Below, piece by piece: positions 34,306-44,209 of a stretch of DNA of 64,000 nucleotides. Under the pieces are notes generated by a model, which saw only the letters and a list, made by a program, of their open reading frames with translations, made no database searches and was not told the origin of the DNA. The stretch lies in the NCBI GenBank assembly GCA_022559845.1, contig CM040120.1:168312334-168376333 (forward strand), read 5' to 3'. The stretch's first letter is position 1; the number at the start of each line of letters is the position of its first letter. The stretch is from Amorphophallus konjac. Taxonomy: Eukaryota; Streptophyta; Magnoliopsida; Alismatales; Araceae. Both the position numbers and the translations under genes were made by a program.

Positions 34306-35087
34306 GGGTCTCAACAGCAGGGACCTTCTCGTCTTGCTACGGAATTCCAAGGTTCAGCGCGTGCGGGAAAGGGGACCACCCGTGATCAGCGTCGACTTTG
34401 CTCGACGGTGCTTCTGCTGAGGCCATATCCGAGGTGGGATTCATTCCTTGGGAAAGTAAAAAAGATTGAGTAGGGAAGCCGACGATAGGTGTAGAGGTTT
34501 TTAGGGCTTGAGTTCTTTCCCGGGTCCCCCTTTTTCTCAAGGAATCTGGTCTGTTGCGCCGGGGCTTTGTATCCGCCATCGAACCTTCACCCGCTCTAGG
34601 CACGCATGCGACCGGGCTCATAACGTCCCGCGGGGAAACTGTACTGCCACTCTTGCCGTGCCTAGCCGCATTTTAGGGAGCTTCGAGCTTTGCGCTTTCG
34701 GCTTTTGCCCCTATTCTTTCTTTTCCTTCTTCTTTTTTTTTTTGTTTTTGTTTGCTTTCCTTTTCCTTCTCTTTCTTTCTTCTTTTCTTTTTTTTGTGGA
34801 GTGAGGTCTTAACGGATTGCCCCTATTTGAGACCTCTTTCTTTTGACGGGGAACCTAGGTCGGTTCTCGCCCCCTTATTCACCACTTGCGCCTTATCTTC
34901 AACCGAGAGAGAGGAAATGCAAGGATTTCCACCATCCCCGAGTATGGCCAAAGGAGAAACGGTGTCGGGTAGCATGAGAGAATACCGCACCACGGGGTCG
35001 TGTAGTGTGTGGAATGCTGAACCTGGGTCCTCCTTTTGCAATTTGGTGGGGTATGCCCTGCCATCGAGCCGTTCACTGGTTTTATTT
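34306..35087. other. Non-coding stretch after pol with a pyrimidine-rich tract
   Basis: Downstream of pol on the minus strand. It contains a long T/C-rich tract (about 34700-34800; A/G-rich on the coding strand) and no recognised gene. The tract lies more than 4 kb from the 3' LTR, so it is not the main polypurine tract, but it could be an internal one. Confidence 0.45.
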
Positions 35088-38000
35088 TTATGGATGAAAA
35101 CGCTTTAAATACAGCCCATTCCACGGGTTCGGCAATTCCTCCCCCTCCGAGTTAATTAGACGATACACGTTGCCAGGATAAGCTTCTTTAATTACGAAGG
35201 GCCCTTCCCAGTTGGGTTGCAACTTAGACCTGGGACCTGCAGACCTGATGAATTTGCGTTTTAAAACCATATTCCCCACTTGAAATTTTCTTTCGATGAC
35301 CTTCTTTTGAAAATATCGCGAGACCCGCTTTTGATATGCTGAAACATGATTGGCCGCATTTAACCTCTTCTCGTCTAAAAGTTCCAGTTGGACTAATAAC
35401 GCCTCTCGACGGTCGTCGAGATTAAGTTCCTTGTCCAACTGCACCCTTAGGGAAGGGATTAGAATTTCATACGGGAGCACCGCTTCCATTCCGTAAGTGA
35501 GGGCAAAGGGGGTCTGCCCTATGGGAGTGCGGACGGAGGTGCGGTAGGCCCATAGAGCCTCTATCAATTTGTCGGCCCAATCAGCAAATTTATGTGATTC
35601 GCATGTTTTCTTGATAATTTTGAGAAGGGTCTTATTCGTGGCCTCAGCCTGGCCATTACCTTGGGGGTAGTACGGTGATAAATGATGCAAAACTATATTG
35701 AATTTCTTACAGAGGTCCTGGAGTTCTTGTGAGATGAATTGCGGCCCGTTGTCGGTGACGATGCTACTTGGCACTCCAAATCGTGAGATAATGTTCTTCA
35801 TGATGAAGCGGCATACTGTGGTGGCTTTGATTTCTGCGTAAGCTTCAGCCTCGGCCCACTTGGTGAAGTATTCTGTAGCCGTCAGAATGAAGGATTTCTG
35901 TTTAACCGCAGAGTTCGGATCACCGAGGGGCCCGATGATGTCAAAGGCCCACATAGAAAATGGCCAGGGGGCCGTAATGGGATGAAGAGAAGAGGCCGGA
36001 GCGTGGATTTTGTCGGCATGGATTTGGCACTGAAGGCACCTACGGACATAGGTAGAGCAATCTTCTTCTAGGGTTGGCCAGTAATAGCCCTGCCTAAGAA
36101 TCTTCTTTGCCAAGGCCTGTCCGTTTACATGCCCTCCACATTCGCTAGAGTGGGCTGCTTCCACAACCTTCCAAGCTTCTTCGTCATCTAGACACCTCAT
36201 GAGAATTCCATTCAGGGCCCACCTATACAATTCACCGGCGATGATCGTGTACCTGGCGGCGACTCTTCTAATGGCTCTTCGCTGCTCAGCGTTGGCCGTT
36301 TCTGGAAATGTACCATCCTTGCAGTATTGTTCGATCTCATAGAACCACGGCAATTCTTCCTCTTCAATAATCTCCTCGAGCTCAGTTAACGAAACCTCTT
36401 TTATTTCCTCCCTTTCCACTTTCTTCTCTACGGACATCCTAAGGTTGTTGAACCAGGGATCCTGCAGGGAAGGAACGTCTAGCCTTTGGACCACAATGGT
36501 CTCAGTGGCGCGACTTAGGGGGAGTGATAGAGAAGAGGCGAGAGACGCGAGGGCATCGGCCAAGATATTCTGAGAGCGAGGAGTATGAATATAGACGAGT
36601 TTCCTAAATTGCCGGGCCAAGAGCGTGACCAGATCTTGGTAGGGCTTGAGCTTAGGATCACGGGTGCGGTAGGTTGACAAAACTTGACGCAGCACCAGCT
36701 GGGAATCTCCTATGATGTTTAGGTATCGCGCACCCAAGATGTAGGCGTGCTTCAGACCGGCAAGGAGAGCCTCATACTCGGCTATATTGTTGGTGGTGGG
36801 AAACGAGAGTTGATATGCCACGGGGATGGTCACCCCTTCTGGAGTAAGGAGAATGGCGCCGACTCCGCTGCCCTGGGAATTAAGGGCACCATCGAAGTGG
36901 AGGGACCAAAAAGGAAGATGAGTGATCACCGCCAGGTGTTCATCGGGGAATTCATCCTGAATGGAATTAGTGCGAGGGATAGGAGAGTGAGCTAGGTGTT
37001 CGGCAATAGCATATCCTTTGATTGCTTTCTGCATGATGAAGGTGATGTCGAACTGGGAAAGAAAACTTTGCCAGCGAGCTAGCCGGTTAGAAAGGACCGG
37101 CTTTTCCAATAGGTAACGAATGGGGTCCATTCTAGAAATGAGCCTAACCTCGTGGGCGAGAAAGTAGTGTTTAAGCTTCTGTGCTACCCACACTAGCGCT
37201 GCACAGGTTTTCTCCATAGCAGTGTACTTGGATTCAGCAGGATTAAATAACCTTGAGAGATAGTACGCCGCTCTTTCTCTTCCTTCATCATCTACCTGTG
37301 CCAAAACAGCTCCTAGGGAGTCCTCAATTACAGAAATGTACAGGATCAGGGGTTTCCCTGGGACGGGTGGTTGCAGAACCGGGGGATTAGAGAGGTACAC
37401 CTTGAGTTCCTCATAGGCCTTTTGACATTGTTCATTCCATTCGAATTTCGCGCCGACTTTTAACATGTCATAAAACGGGCGGCATCTTTGCGAATGCTGA
37501 GATATAAATCTCCTGATAAATTGCAAACGCCCGATCAAACCTCGAAGCTCAGTGATGTTCTTCGGTGGTGGCATTTCCATGACGGCCTTTGCCTTGTTTG
37601 GATCGATCTGAATCCCCCGCTTACTAACTATAAACCCAAGTAATTTCCCTGATGCAACTCCGAACACACATTTCTTTGGATTCATCTTTAACTTGTATTC
37701 CCTAGCCCTTTGCAATACCTTGGCTAGAATGGCGGGGTGCTCTTCCTGTGACCTCGATTTGACTAGGATATCATCCACATAGGCTTCTAAATAAACGTGC
37801 ATCATATCGTGGAAGATAGCCATCATCGCCCTTTGGTAGGTGGCACCTGCATTTTTCAACCCAAATGGCATGACGACGTAGCAGTATGTGCCCCATGGCG
37901 TTGTGAACGAGGTCTTTTCTTGATCTTCCGGAGCCAAAAGGATTTGGTTATACCCCGAGTAGCCGTCCATGAAGGAGAGGGCTTCGTACCCAGCTGTATT

Positions 38001-38960
38001 ATCGACCAAGACGTCGATGTGAGGAAGTGGAAAATCATCTTTCGGACATGCCTTGTTTAAGTCCCTGAAGTCAATACATATTCGAATTTTACCATCCTTC
38101 TTCATCACTGGGACTATGTTTGCCACCCATTGTGGGTACATCACCACTCTAATGAACCGGGCCTTATGTAACTTATCGACTTCTTCCTTAATCCTCAAGG
38201 CCATTTGCGGGTGAAATCTCCTTGCCTTCTGTTTAACGGGCGTTGCCCCTGGTTTGAGAATCAGCCTGTGTTCAACCAAGGCGGGGTCAAGGCCTGGCAT
38301 GTCCTCGTAGGACCAGGCGAAAGAATCGCTGTACTCCCTCAAGACTTCAACCAGTTCCTTCTCGACTTGAGGAGGGAGATTGGCGGAAATAAGTATGGGC
38401 CTGGGGTCCTCTATTGTTCCAAGGTTAATCTCCTTAGTGGATTCATCCACTGCTACGGAGGGTTCGTCGAACTTTTTCAGTCCTTGGGCATAGAGGTCGG
38501 CAGTGTCGTCCACTTCATCTTCCTCATCATCAGCTGGGTCTTTCTCATTCACAATTTCATATACCCCTAATCCATCCTTGCTCCATACCTCCTCAGCTCC
38601 CTCATCATCTTCCAAGACAATCGCGGTCTCTACAAATTCCGGGCACTTTAATAGAGCATGACATCTTCCAGCCAAATCTCGTAGAAACCTATCAGGAATG
38701 GTTTTGAAGGGGTGCGACATGGCAGGTGCCGCAGACGTGGGTGGGCTGACAGAACTTGAACTAGACTCTACCCTGATTGACTCGACCATTCTAGAAGACT
38801 CGATACACTGTACATCTAACCTAGGGGAGCAGAAATCTACCGGAAAAGAAACAGGGGTCTCGTGCCCCTGGGAATCTGGGTAGAACATAGCGTAATCTTC
38901 CATGGAGACCTCCGTTTTGAGATTGGCGTTTTTTTTTGGAGGTCGGAGGTGATCACACAA
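35088..38960 (-). CDS. Tat-lineage pol: RT, degenerate RNase H, second RNase H, integrase
   Basis: The open frame is about 1290 codons on the minus strand. RT spans about residues 235-440 with AYVDD at 393-397. RNase H 1 (about 536-660) has lost its first catalytic Asp (LYISVIEDSLGAVL). A second, archaeal-like RNase H (about 683-810) keeps D690, E730, D752 and D802. The integrase has an H937/H944/C975/C978 zinc finger and a D1007, D1070, E1106 core with the expected 35-residue spacing. There is no chromodomain. The first 180 residues are acidic and of unknown function. There is no good ATG at the 5' end (the frame opens at TTG), and it overlaps the gag-pro frame by 124 bases. It is therefore probably made by a -1 frameshift at the A9 run 38929-38937. 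No internal stops are seen. Confidence 0.9.
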   Translation of the reverse strand: MCDHLRPPKKNANLKTEVSMEDYAMFYPDSQGHETPVSFPVDFCSPRLDVQCIESSRMVESIRVESSSSSVSPPTSAAPAMSHPFKTIPDRFLRDLAGRCHALLKCPEFVETAIVLEDDEGAEEVWSKDGLGVYEIVNEKDPADDEEDEVDDTADLYAQGLKKFDEPSVAVDESTKEINLGTIEDPRPILISANLPPQVEKELVEVLREYSDSFAWSYEDMPGLDPALVEHRLILKPGATPVKQKARRFHPQMALRIKEEVDKLHKARFIRVVMYPQWVANIVPVMKKDGKIRICIDFRDLNKACPKDDFPLPHIDVLVDNTAGYEALSFMDGYSGYNQILLAPEDQEKTSFTTPWGTYCYVVMPFGLKNAGATYQRAMMAIFHDMMHVYLEAYVDDILVKSRSQEEHPAILAKVLQRAREYKLKMNPKKCVFGVASGKLLGFIVSKRGIQIDPNKAKAVMEMPPPKNITELRGLIGRLQFIRRFISQHSQRCRPFYDMLKVGAKFEWNEQCQKAYEELKVYLSNPPVLQPPVPGKPLILYISVIEDSLGAVLAQVDDEGRERAAYYLSRLFNPAESKYTAMEKTCAALVWVAQKLKHYFLAHEVRLISRMDPIRYLLEKPVLSNRLARWQSFLSQFDITFIMQKAIKGYAIAEHLAHSPIPRTNSIQDEFPDEHLAVITHLPFWSLHFDGALNSQGSGVGAILLTPEGVTIPVAYQLSFPTTNNIAEYEALLAGLKHAYILGARYLNIIGDSQLVLRQVLSTYRTRDPKLKPYQDLVTLLARQFRKLVYIHTPRSQNILADALASLASSLSLPLSRATETIVVQRLDVPSLQDPWFNNLRMSVEKKVEREEIKEVSLTELEEIIEEEELPWFYEIEQYCKDGTFPETANAEQRRAIRRVAARYTIIAGELYRWALNGILMRCLDDEEAWKVVEAAHSSECGGHVNGQALAKKILRQGYYWPTLEEDCSTYVRRCLQCQIHADKIHAPASSLHPITAPWPFSMWAFDIIGPLGDPNSAVKQKSFILTATEYFTKWAEAEAYAEIKATTVCRFIMKNIISRFGVPSSIVTDNGPQFISQELQDLCKKFNIVLHHLSPYYPQGNGQAEATNKTLLKIIKKTCESHKFADWADKLIEALWAYRTSVRTPIGQTPFALTYGMEAVLPYEILIPSLRVQLDKELNLDDRREALLVQLELLDEKRLNAANHVSAYQKRVSRYFQKKVIERKFQVGNMVLKRKFIRSAGPRSKLQPNWEGPFVIKEAYPGNVYRLINSEGEELPNPWNGLYLKRFHP

Positions 38961-41032
38961 CAGGAGGGAGAAGGCGGAGGGGGAGGCAGTTGCATGGGAA
39001 ACAATTCCGGGAAAATGCAGTCAAAGAAAGGGTCAGAAGACTTAAACCACATTTCATGGAGCTGAGCTCCTGGAGGAGGAGGAGTGAATAGGGTTGATAA
39101 ATCAATGGGCGGGCAGCGCCCGCAAGCACATGGAACGAATAAAACTTCGGGTCTCTCCGCAAAGTACGGGTCGACCAAGAGTGGAGGGGAACGGGGAACA
39201 GAATCCCATTGTTGAAACCAGGAAGCGAGACGGGATGGGGACATAGAATAAGTAGTGATGGAGCTCCCCGTCTTCCGGGGCCCCTGGCGGGCCAATGGCA
39301 TCGGGGGGCGCCTTACCAGCTGCGTCTCCCTCTTCTTCGGGTCACCCTCTTCTTCATAAAACATCTTTGCGAAGCAATTGGCAAAGTCTTCCAAGTCGCC
39401 GGCTAACCCCGGCAGTGGTGGTGGAGGATCGGCAATAGCACAAGCTTCATCTATCTTTTCTTCAAGGCGGGATGGCGAGGTTTTCAAGGTGCCTGGCTGC
39501 AACGGACCCTTCACGAAATGTTTCCGGTAATCCCAGGTCAACGGCCCAGAGTCCCCAAGCATTGACATGGAGGATTCATGGTAACCGAGGCCCCGACGGC
39601 CCATCTTCCTTCCCCTGGGAACGGGGTTGGTTCGGCCTTGCAGCTGTGCGCCGAGCCCTCGGCCTGGCTGATAGCCCAATTTCAGAATTATGTGCCACCC
39701 TTTGGAGTCTCTCATCTTGGGTTTTACTTTCACATTGACTGGTGCAGTGGTGGGTTTGCGCGATGCATACGCCCATGAATAGTTCAAGTCCATGACAGAT
39801 AAAACAGGTCTGTTGCTCGGCCATAGTGTGGGTAGGATCTTGGCTGCTATGGCGTCAACGTTTTGAATTGTGGAAACACTTTTCACCTTGACCACTCGCC
39901 CCTGGAATGGGAACTTCAGACACTGGTGGGCAGTTGAGGGGACGGCGTTCAAACCATTTAACCATGGACGACCCAGAATGGCTTTGAACATTGGGTCTAT
40001 GTCCAACACATAAAATTCTACATCCATCACCAAGGGCCCTAGCTCGGCCTGCACAGTTACTACTCCGTGACAAGCACGTCTGGAATTGTCATACGCAGCT
40101 ATCGTGGTTGGTGTCGGCTTGAGCATGTCCTCCGATATGTTACAAGCACGAAGAGTACTCAATGGGCAGACATTTATTGACGCCCCTGTATCCACAAGGG
40201 CGGATTCCACGATCGTCTTGTTTAAAGAGATGGTAATACATAATGGCATCTGGCGCGCCTCAGGAGGAGCTAATTCTGACTCAGCAAATGCAATAGATGG
40301 CCCCTTTGTGATTGTGGCCAAAACCGTGGGCAGGCTATCCACCGCCACATCCTCACTCGCCAAAACTTTCTGTAGGAAGATTTTCAGGGCGTCTTGGTGG
40401 AGCGGCGACCTCTTGATCAGCTCTAACACTGAGATTTTGGCCGGCAGCCGGTCTAAATGCTGTAATAAGTCATATCTTGTGCCCGGCACCGGATCTACCT
40501 CCTCTGGTTCAACTGTAGGGGAAGAAACTGCAGGATTCGGTGCAGACGCACCTGAGGAAGGGAACATTCTCTGGAAAGGACGCCCGCTCCGAAGGGCGCA
40601 TTGTGATGCTTGCACGGCCTGGACTGGGCCCCCGCTTGGCCTGGTGGGGTAGGCGGATGGCGTGGAGATGGGGGTGAGGATAACGGGAATAGGCTTAATG
40701 GGCCTTGGAGGAGGGGATACGGGCGAAGGGTTAAGCTTAGGGGGAATGATGGGAGGCATGGCGGGTGGTGGTGATAGGACGGATGGAGTAGGGGGGAATG
40801 TGGAGGGCCTAAGAGGTGACGCGGGGGAAGTGACGGGCGATGTAGCGGCGGGTCTAAGGATGGAGGGGATGGCTGGTGTGGGAGAGTAGTGGTGGTGTAA
40901 GGCCAATAGATGGGCGGGGGTTTCATCATCAAACGTCCACCCAGCGTTGGGGGGCGGGCGTTGGACTGCATTCACTTGTGCTGGGGCCGGCGGTTGCTGT
41001 TGTTGCTGGGGAGCGGGCTGATGCATCGGCAT
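38837..41032 (-). CDS. Tat gag-pro downstream half: proline-rich linker, aspartic protease, G-patch
   Basis: This continues the gag frame after the amber codon at 41105-41107. It is not an independent gene, and 41032 is only the first ATG after the stop. Residues counted from there: a Pro/Gln-rich linker (1-180), the protease with VDTGAS at 280-285 and an AILGRPWL block near 351-358, then a G-patch (about 443-486, GWHIILKLGYQPGRGLGAQL followed by GLGYHES). G-patches bind RNA or RNA helicases, and in some retroviruses one follows the protease. The frame ends at 38837, inside the overlap with pol. Confidence 0.85.
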   Translation of the reverse strand: MPMHQPAPQQQQQPPAPAQVNAVQRPPPNAGWTFDDETPAHLLALHHHYSPTPAIPSILRPAATSPVTSPASPLRPSTFPPTPSVLSPPPAMPPIIPPKLNPSPVSPPPRPIKPIPVILTPISTPSAYPTRPSGGPVQAVQASQCALRSGRPFQRMFPSSGASAPNPAVSSPTVEPEEVDPVPGTRYDLLQHLDRLPAKISVLELIKRSPLHQDALKIFLQKVLASEDVAVDSLPTVLATITKGPSIAFAESELAPPEARQMPLCITISLNKTIVESALVDTGASINVCPLSTLRACNISEDMLKPTPTTIAAYDNSRRACHGVVTVQAELGPLVMDVEFYVLDIDPMFKAILGRPWLNGLNAVPSTAHQCLKFPFQGRVVKVKSVSTIQNVDAIAAKILPTLWPSNRPVLSVMDLNYSWAYASRKPTTAPVNVKVKPKMRDSKGWHIILKLGYQPGRGLGAQLQGRTNPVPRGRKMGRRGLGYHESSMSMLGDSGPLTWDYRKHFVKGPLQPGTLKTSPSRLEEKIDEACAIADPPPPLPGLAGDLEDFANCFAKMFYEEEGDPKKRETQLVRRPPMPLARQGPRKTGSSITTYSMSPSRLASWFQQWDSVPRSPPLLVDPYFAERPEVLFVPCACGRCPPIDLSTLFTPPPPGAQLHEMWFKSSDPFFDCIFPELFPMQLPPPPPSPSCCVITSDLQKKTPISKRRSPWKITLCSTQIPRGTRPLFLFR
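38929..38937 (-). promoter_or_regulatory. A9 run, candidate -1 ribosomal frameshift site between gag-pro and pol
   Basis: On the minus strand the gag frame reads CAA AAA AAA ACG. A -1 slip on the two AAA codons places the ribosome in the pol frame (next codon AAC). This is an X-XXX-XXX slippery heptamer, and it sits inside the 124-base gag-pro/pol overlap. It could also be an indel in a homopolymer. Confidence 0.5.
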
Positions 41033-41104
41033 GGGATTTTGATGGATCCCAAGGTCTTGTTGCTGCGGTGGGGGCTGTGGTTGCTGTTGGTGCTGTTGCT
41101 GCTG

Positions 41105-43111
41105 CTACTGCTGGGACGCCGCCTGTTGCGGCCTGGCCTGTCTCTGCCTTTGCTTGATATCTTCAATTAGTTGATGCATCTGGGCCCAATCAATTCTCTG
41201 GCCCTCATGCAAATCATACACCAGGTCCCTGAATTGATAACATCGCTCTATTGTGTGCCCCGGCTGCCGATGGAATATACAATATCGGGACTGGTCGGCA
41301 GCCGGATTCCAGTTCGGGCGCTCAGGCGGCAACTGAAGGTCGCCAGTATACATTAGAGCAGAGAAAACATCTGACAAGGTCTCTGGGAGAGGGGGGTAAT
41401 GAGCTCTCTTTGGAGCTGGTCGGGCAGAGCCGTAGGCGGGAGGCGGAGGAACATTGTTGTATTGCGGGGGCCGCTGAGGCTGTTGGGGTGGCGGAGGCGC
41501 CTGTGGAGGGTATTGCGGGACTTGGAAGGCAGGTTGGGGAGCTTGCGGGGCAGCGAACTGGGGGTTACGCTGAGATGGTGGGAAGCGGGGTGGAGCGGCG
41601 TGTTGGGGGAGCTGAACGGCCTGGACCTGCTCGTTAATTTGTACCCCCTCAGTGACGGGGCCCTGGGATTTCTTAGTGGCCTTGGGCTTCTGGGCCTCGA
41701 ACAGAGAATGGATGAGGGAATCTTTAAATTGGGTTTGAATAAACCTAGCCCTGCTGTATAGTTGGTGCATGCTTGAAATGTCATTCATTGCTAGAATGTT
41801 TCTGAAAGTTGGCGTAGCGTTGGAAATCAACAACTTTACTTTTTCCTCTTCCGGAATCTGCCCGGGCACCCGCGAGGCCATCTGTCTCCAGCGATCTGCA
41901 TAAGTTGCGAAGTCTTCCTCCGGCTTCATCTTCTCCGCCACCAGGTCAGTGAAAGAGTACTCGGGTCCGACCCGATCCTGAAACCTCTGTATGAACCTCT
42001 CCTTGACGGTCTTAAAATTCTCAGCCTCCTCCAGAGGCAGGGTATAAAACCATTCCAGCGCGACCCCCTCCAGGGATCGACGGAACAAATACGCCATCAA
42101 GCGATCATCCTGTTGGAACTGCGCAAACTCGTACAAGAACTCCCGGACATGGATGAACGGGTTGCCATTCCCATCATATTTGCGGTACACGGGGAGCTCC
42201 GACTGGGAAGGAAAATGTAGGTCCCTGAAGTTAGGGATAGGGACATCGGCAAGAGATTGCGAGCCGACCCGCTTGTGGAGGAGATCAATTTGTTGCTGCA
42301 TAGCAGCCCACTTGTCAAGGATTTCTCGTTCCCGGGAAGAAGGGGGAGGAGCAAGAGGAGTGGCACCTGGATAAGCGACCAAAGGATAAACTGACGAAGG
42401 AGGCGGCCCATAAGAGGGGTAATGGGCCGAGGAAGGGCCCATATCTGCATGAGTGACCTGAGCCGCCCCCGACTGCGACCTAACGAAGTCGGCCGGGGCT
42501 ATGAGGGCCTGGGGCGATGGAGAAATTGTAGGGTACGGCTCAAGATAAGGAACAGAGGGGATAGGGGATTTCCCTTTATCCAGTTGCTGATGGACGGATG
42601 TGGATGCCTGGCCCATTTCCATATTGGGATAGCGAAAGTTCTGAGGGCGCACTGGAGTAAGGTCAATGGGAGACGTAGAGGTGGTCCCGACCACAGGAGC
42701 TGAAGTGGTGACCTGGGCCGTGGCATGAGCCAGAGCTGAGGCCGGGGCATCGCCCCCTTGCAAAGCTTGCCTGATGAGATGGAGTTGGGTGGGGTCCAAC
42801 TGGGCCATCATGTCGAGGATCGTACTGGCTGAATTCTGATTGGACAGGTTTGGAAAAGAGGGTCGGGGACCCTCGCCAAGAGAGGTCGGGAGTGAAGGGG
42901 CCGTCCCCTCTCCCCCTTGCAAATGGGTGACCCTAGGTGGGTCCTCAAGGAGACCACGAGGAAGGGAGTCCTCATGGGCCGCAGAGAAATCGTATGACGA
43001 CATGGAAGAAGAAGCAGAATCGAACAAGGGGTTGGAATAGGAATGGAAATGAGAATCAACCCTAGGAAGAGATCGTGGGGGCAGAAGGCAGTCCCACATA
43101 TACCAAGACAC
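41105..43111 (-). CDS. Tat-lineage gag, ending in an amber codon within a glutamine run
   Basis: The frame opens at 43111 (GTG) and the first ATG is at 43099. An N-terminal Ser/Pro-rich part is followed by the retrotransposon gag core, with SLEGVALEWFYTLPLEEAEN, FKTVKERFIQRFQDRVGPEY and EDFATYADRWRQMASRVP. A Pro/Gln-rich region follows. A variant knuckle reads YCIFHRQPGHTIERCYQF, in which only C, H and C of the knuckle line up. The frame ends at TAG (41105-41107) inside a CAG/CAA glutamine run and continues open in the same frame into the protease. A single C-to-T change of CAG would explain the stop. Readthrough is the alternative. Confidence 0.85.
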   Translation of the reverse strand: MSWYMWDCLLPPRSLPRVDSHFHSYSNPLFDSASSSMSSYDFSAAHEDSLPRGLLEDPPRVTHLQGGEGTAPSLPTSLGEGPRPSFPNLSNQNSASTILDMMAQLDPTQLHLIRQALQGGDAPASALAHATAQVTTSAPVVGTTSTSPIDLTPVRPQNFRYPNMEMGQASTSVHQQLDKGKSPIPSVPYLEPYPTISPSPQALIAPADFVRSQSGAAQVTHADMGPSSAHYPSYGPPPSSVYPLVAYPGATPLAPPPSSREREILDKWAAMQQQIDLLHKRVGSQSLADVPIPNFRDLHFPSQSELPVYRKYDGNGNPFIHVREFLYEFAQFQQDDRLMAYLFRRSLEGVALEWFYTLPLEEAENFKTVKERFIQRFQDRVGPEYSFTDLVAEKMKPEEDFATYADRWRQMASRVPGQIPEEEKVKLLISNATPTFRNILAMNDISSMHQLYSRARFIQTQFKDSLIHSLFEAQKPKATKKSQGPVTEGVQINEQVQAVQLPQHAAPPRFPPSQRNPQFAAPQAPQPAFQVPQYPPQAPPPPQQPQRPPQYNNVPPPPAYGSARPAPKRAHYPPLPETLSDVFSALMYTGDLQLPPERPNWNPAADQSRYCIFHRQPGHTIERCYQFRDLVYDLHEGQRIDWAQMHQLIEDIKQRQRQARPQQAASQQ

Positions 43112-44182
43112 TTGACCCTAGAACAAGCAACACGAAATCAATCAAATCTACCAAACAAATAACAAGCACACAATGGAGCGAGATGAGAGTAGAATCACTC
43201 AGTAATGCAATCAAGTTCTTAAAATGATGCTCGTCAGTTCCTTATATCTTCAGGTTTTAACTTTAGTGGATTCATAAAAATGTCAATTCTCTCGACCACT
43301 AGGTACCTGACTGGGATGAGAACGAGGAACTGTGGGACGCTATTGGGATCTCTCACTCGCGGATGCAACCCTAGACGGGGGTGGATACGGTACAACCTGC
43401 CCGGCGTCCGTGTGGGAATCCACGGCTCACGGGGGCTTACGGAGGTCCTCAGCAAGGTTCCTAGTCGGCTCCAAGGAATATGGAGACGAGAGGAAACCCT
43501 ACCTCGGTAGGAATGCAAGTTAATATGAGAAAATATCGATGCTCCTATGCGCACCGGAGTGCATGCACAAACTAACCTAGCAGCTATCAATCAATGAGCA
43601 AATATACACATGAATACCAAAAGCATGGTGATGCAATAACAATAAGATGGCAGGGGGGACCAACGAACAGCACCAGGGGCAATATATGTATCAGCCAAAA
43701 CACTAAGCAAGAAGACAGAAACGTACTGTGACAGAAGATGTGCGGTCCTCCTCTGACCGCTCTAAGTACTCAGGCGGTCAATTTATAGCCGTAATGTATG
43801 GGCAAAAGGAACAGGACGTACCAGACAGACGGCCAATAATCAACCGCTTGCGCACTTGAACCGCCGCCTCACAGCCGTGTATCTGCCACCAGAAAGTGCA
43901 GCGTACCTATGATTGGAAGTTGGACGGCTATATGGCAGCCGCCCACAGAGATGAATGGCGGGTACAGAGCCGTCTGAGACGGAAATGCCGAAGCAGATAA
44001 ACCGGAAGGCAGAGTATATGAACGGTGTAGAGTCACCCGTTCTAATAATTATGCGGCTCTGAAAGAACCGCGTGTGCTCCAGGAGACCGCAAACCGCGTC
44101 CGACCTGTAAATCACTTCAAGAATGGAAGCTTGACAACCGCTACGAAAGGTCAGCAACTTAAAAGCACGATGGGCATTAGGC
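43112..44182 (-). other. Leader of the Tat element (between PBS and gag)
   Basis: 1.07 kb non-coding on the minus strand. It contains a roughly 95-base module (43386-43480) shared with Tekay LTRs and several GCGGTC/GACCGC hairpins, for example GCGGTC (43742-43747) facing GACCGC (43755-43760). This is where packaging and dimerisation signals of LTR elements usually lie. Confidence 0.6.
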
Positions 44183-44200
44183 GTCCCACCGTGATCGCCA
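44183..44200 (-). other. Primer-binding site of Tat element, not tRNA-Met
   Basis: The minus strand reads TGGCGATCACGGTGGGAC nine bases from the LTR. From memory this resembles the 3' end of a plant tRNA-Arg rather than tRNA-Met, and tRNA-Arg priming has been reported for Ogre-type Tat elements. The match is not perfect and the tRNA identity is tentative. Confidence 0.5.
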
Positions 44201-44209
44201 CAAAAGGGA

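Noticed and set aside
38205..41170. Plus-strand frames opposite Tat pol and gag
   Set aside because: They are shadows of the well-supported minus-strand genes, without domains of their own.
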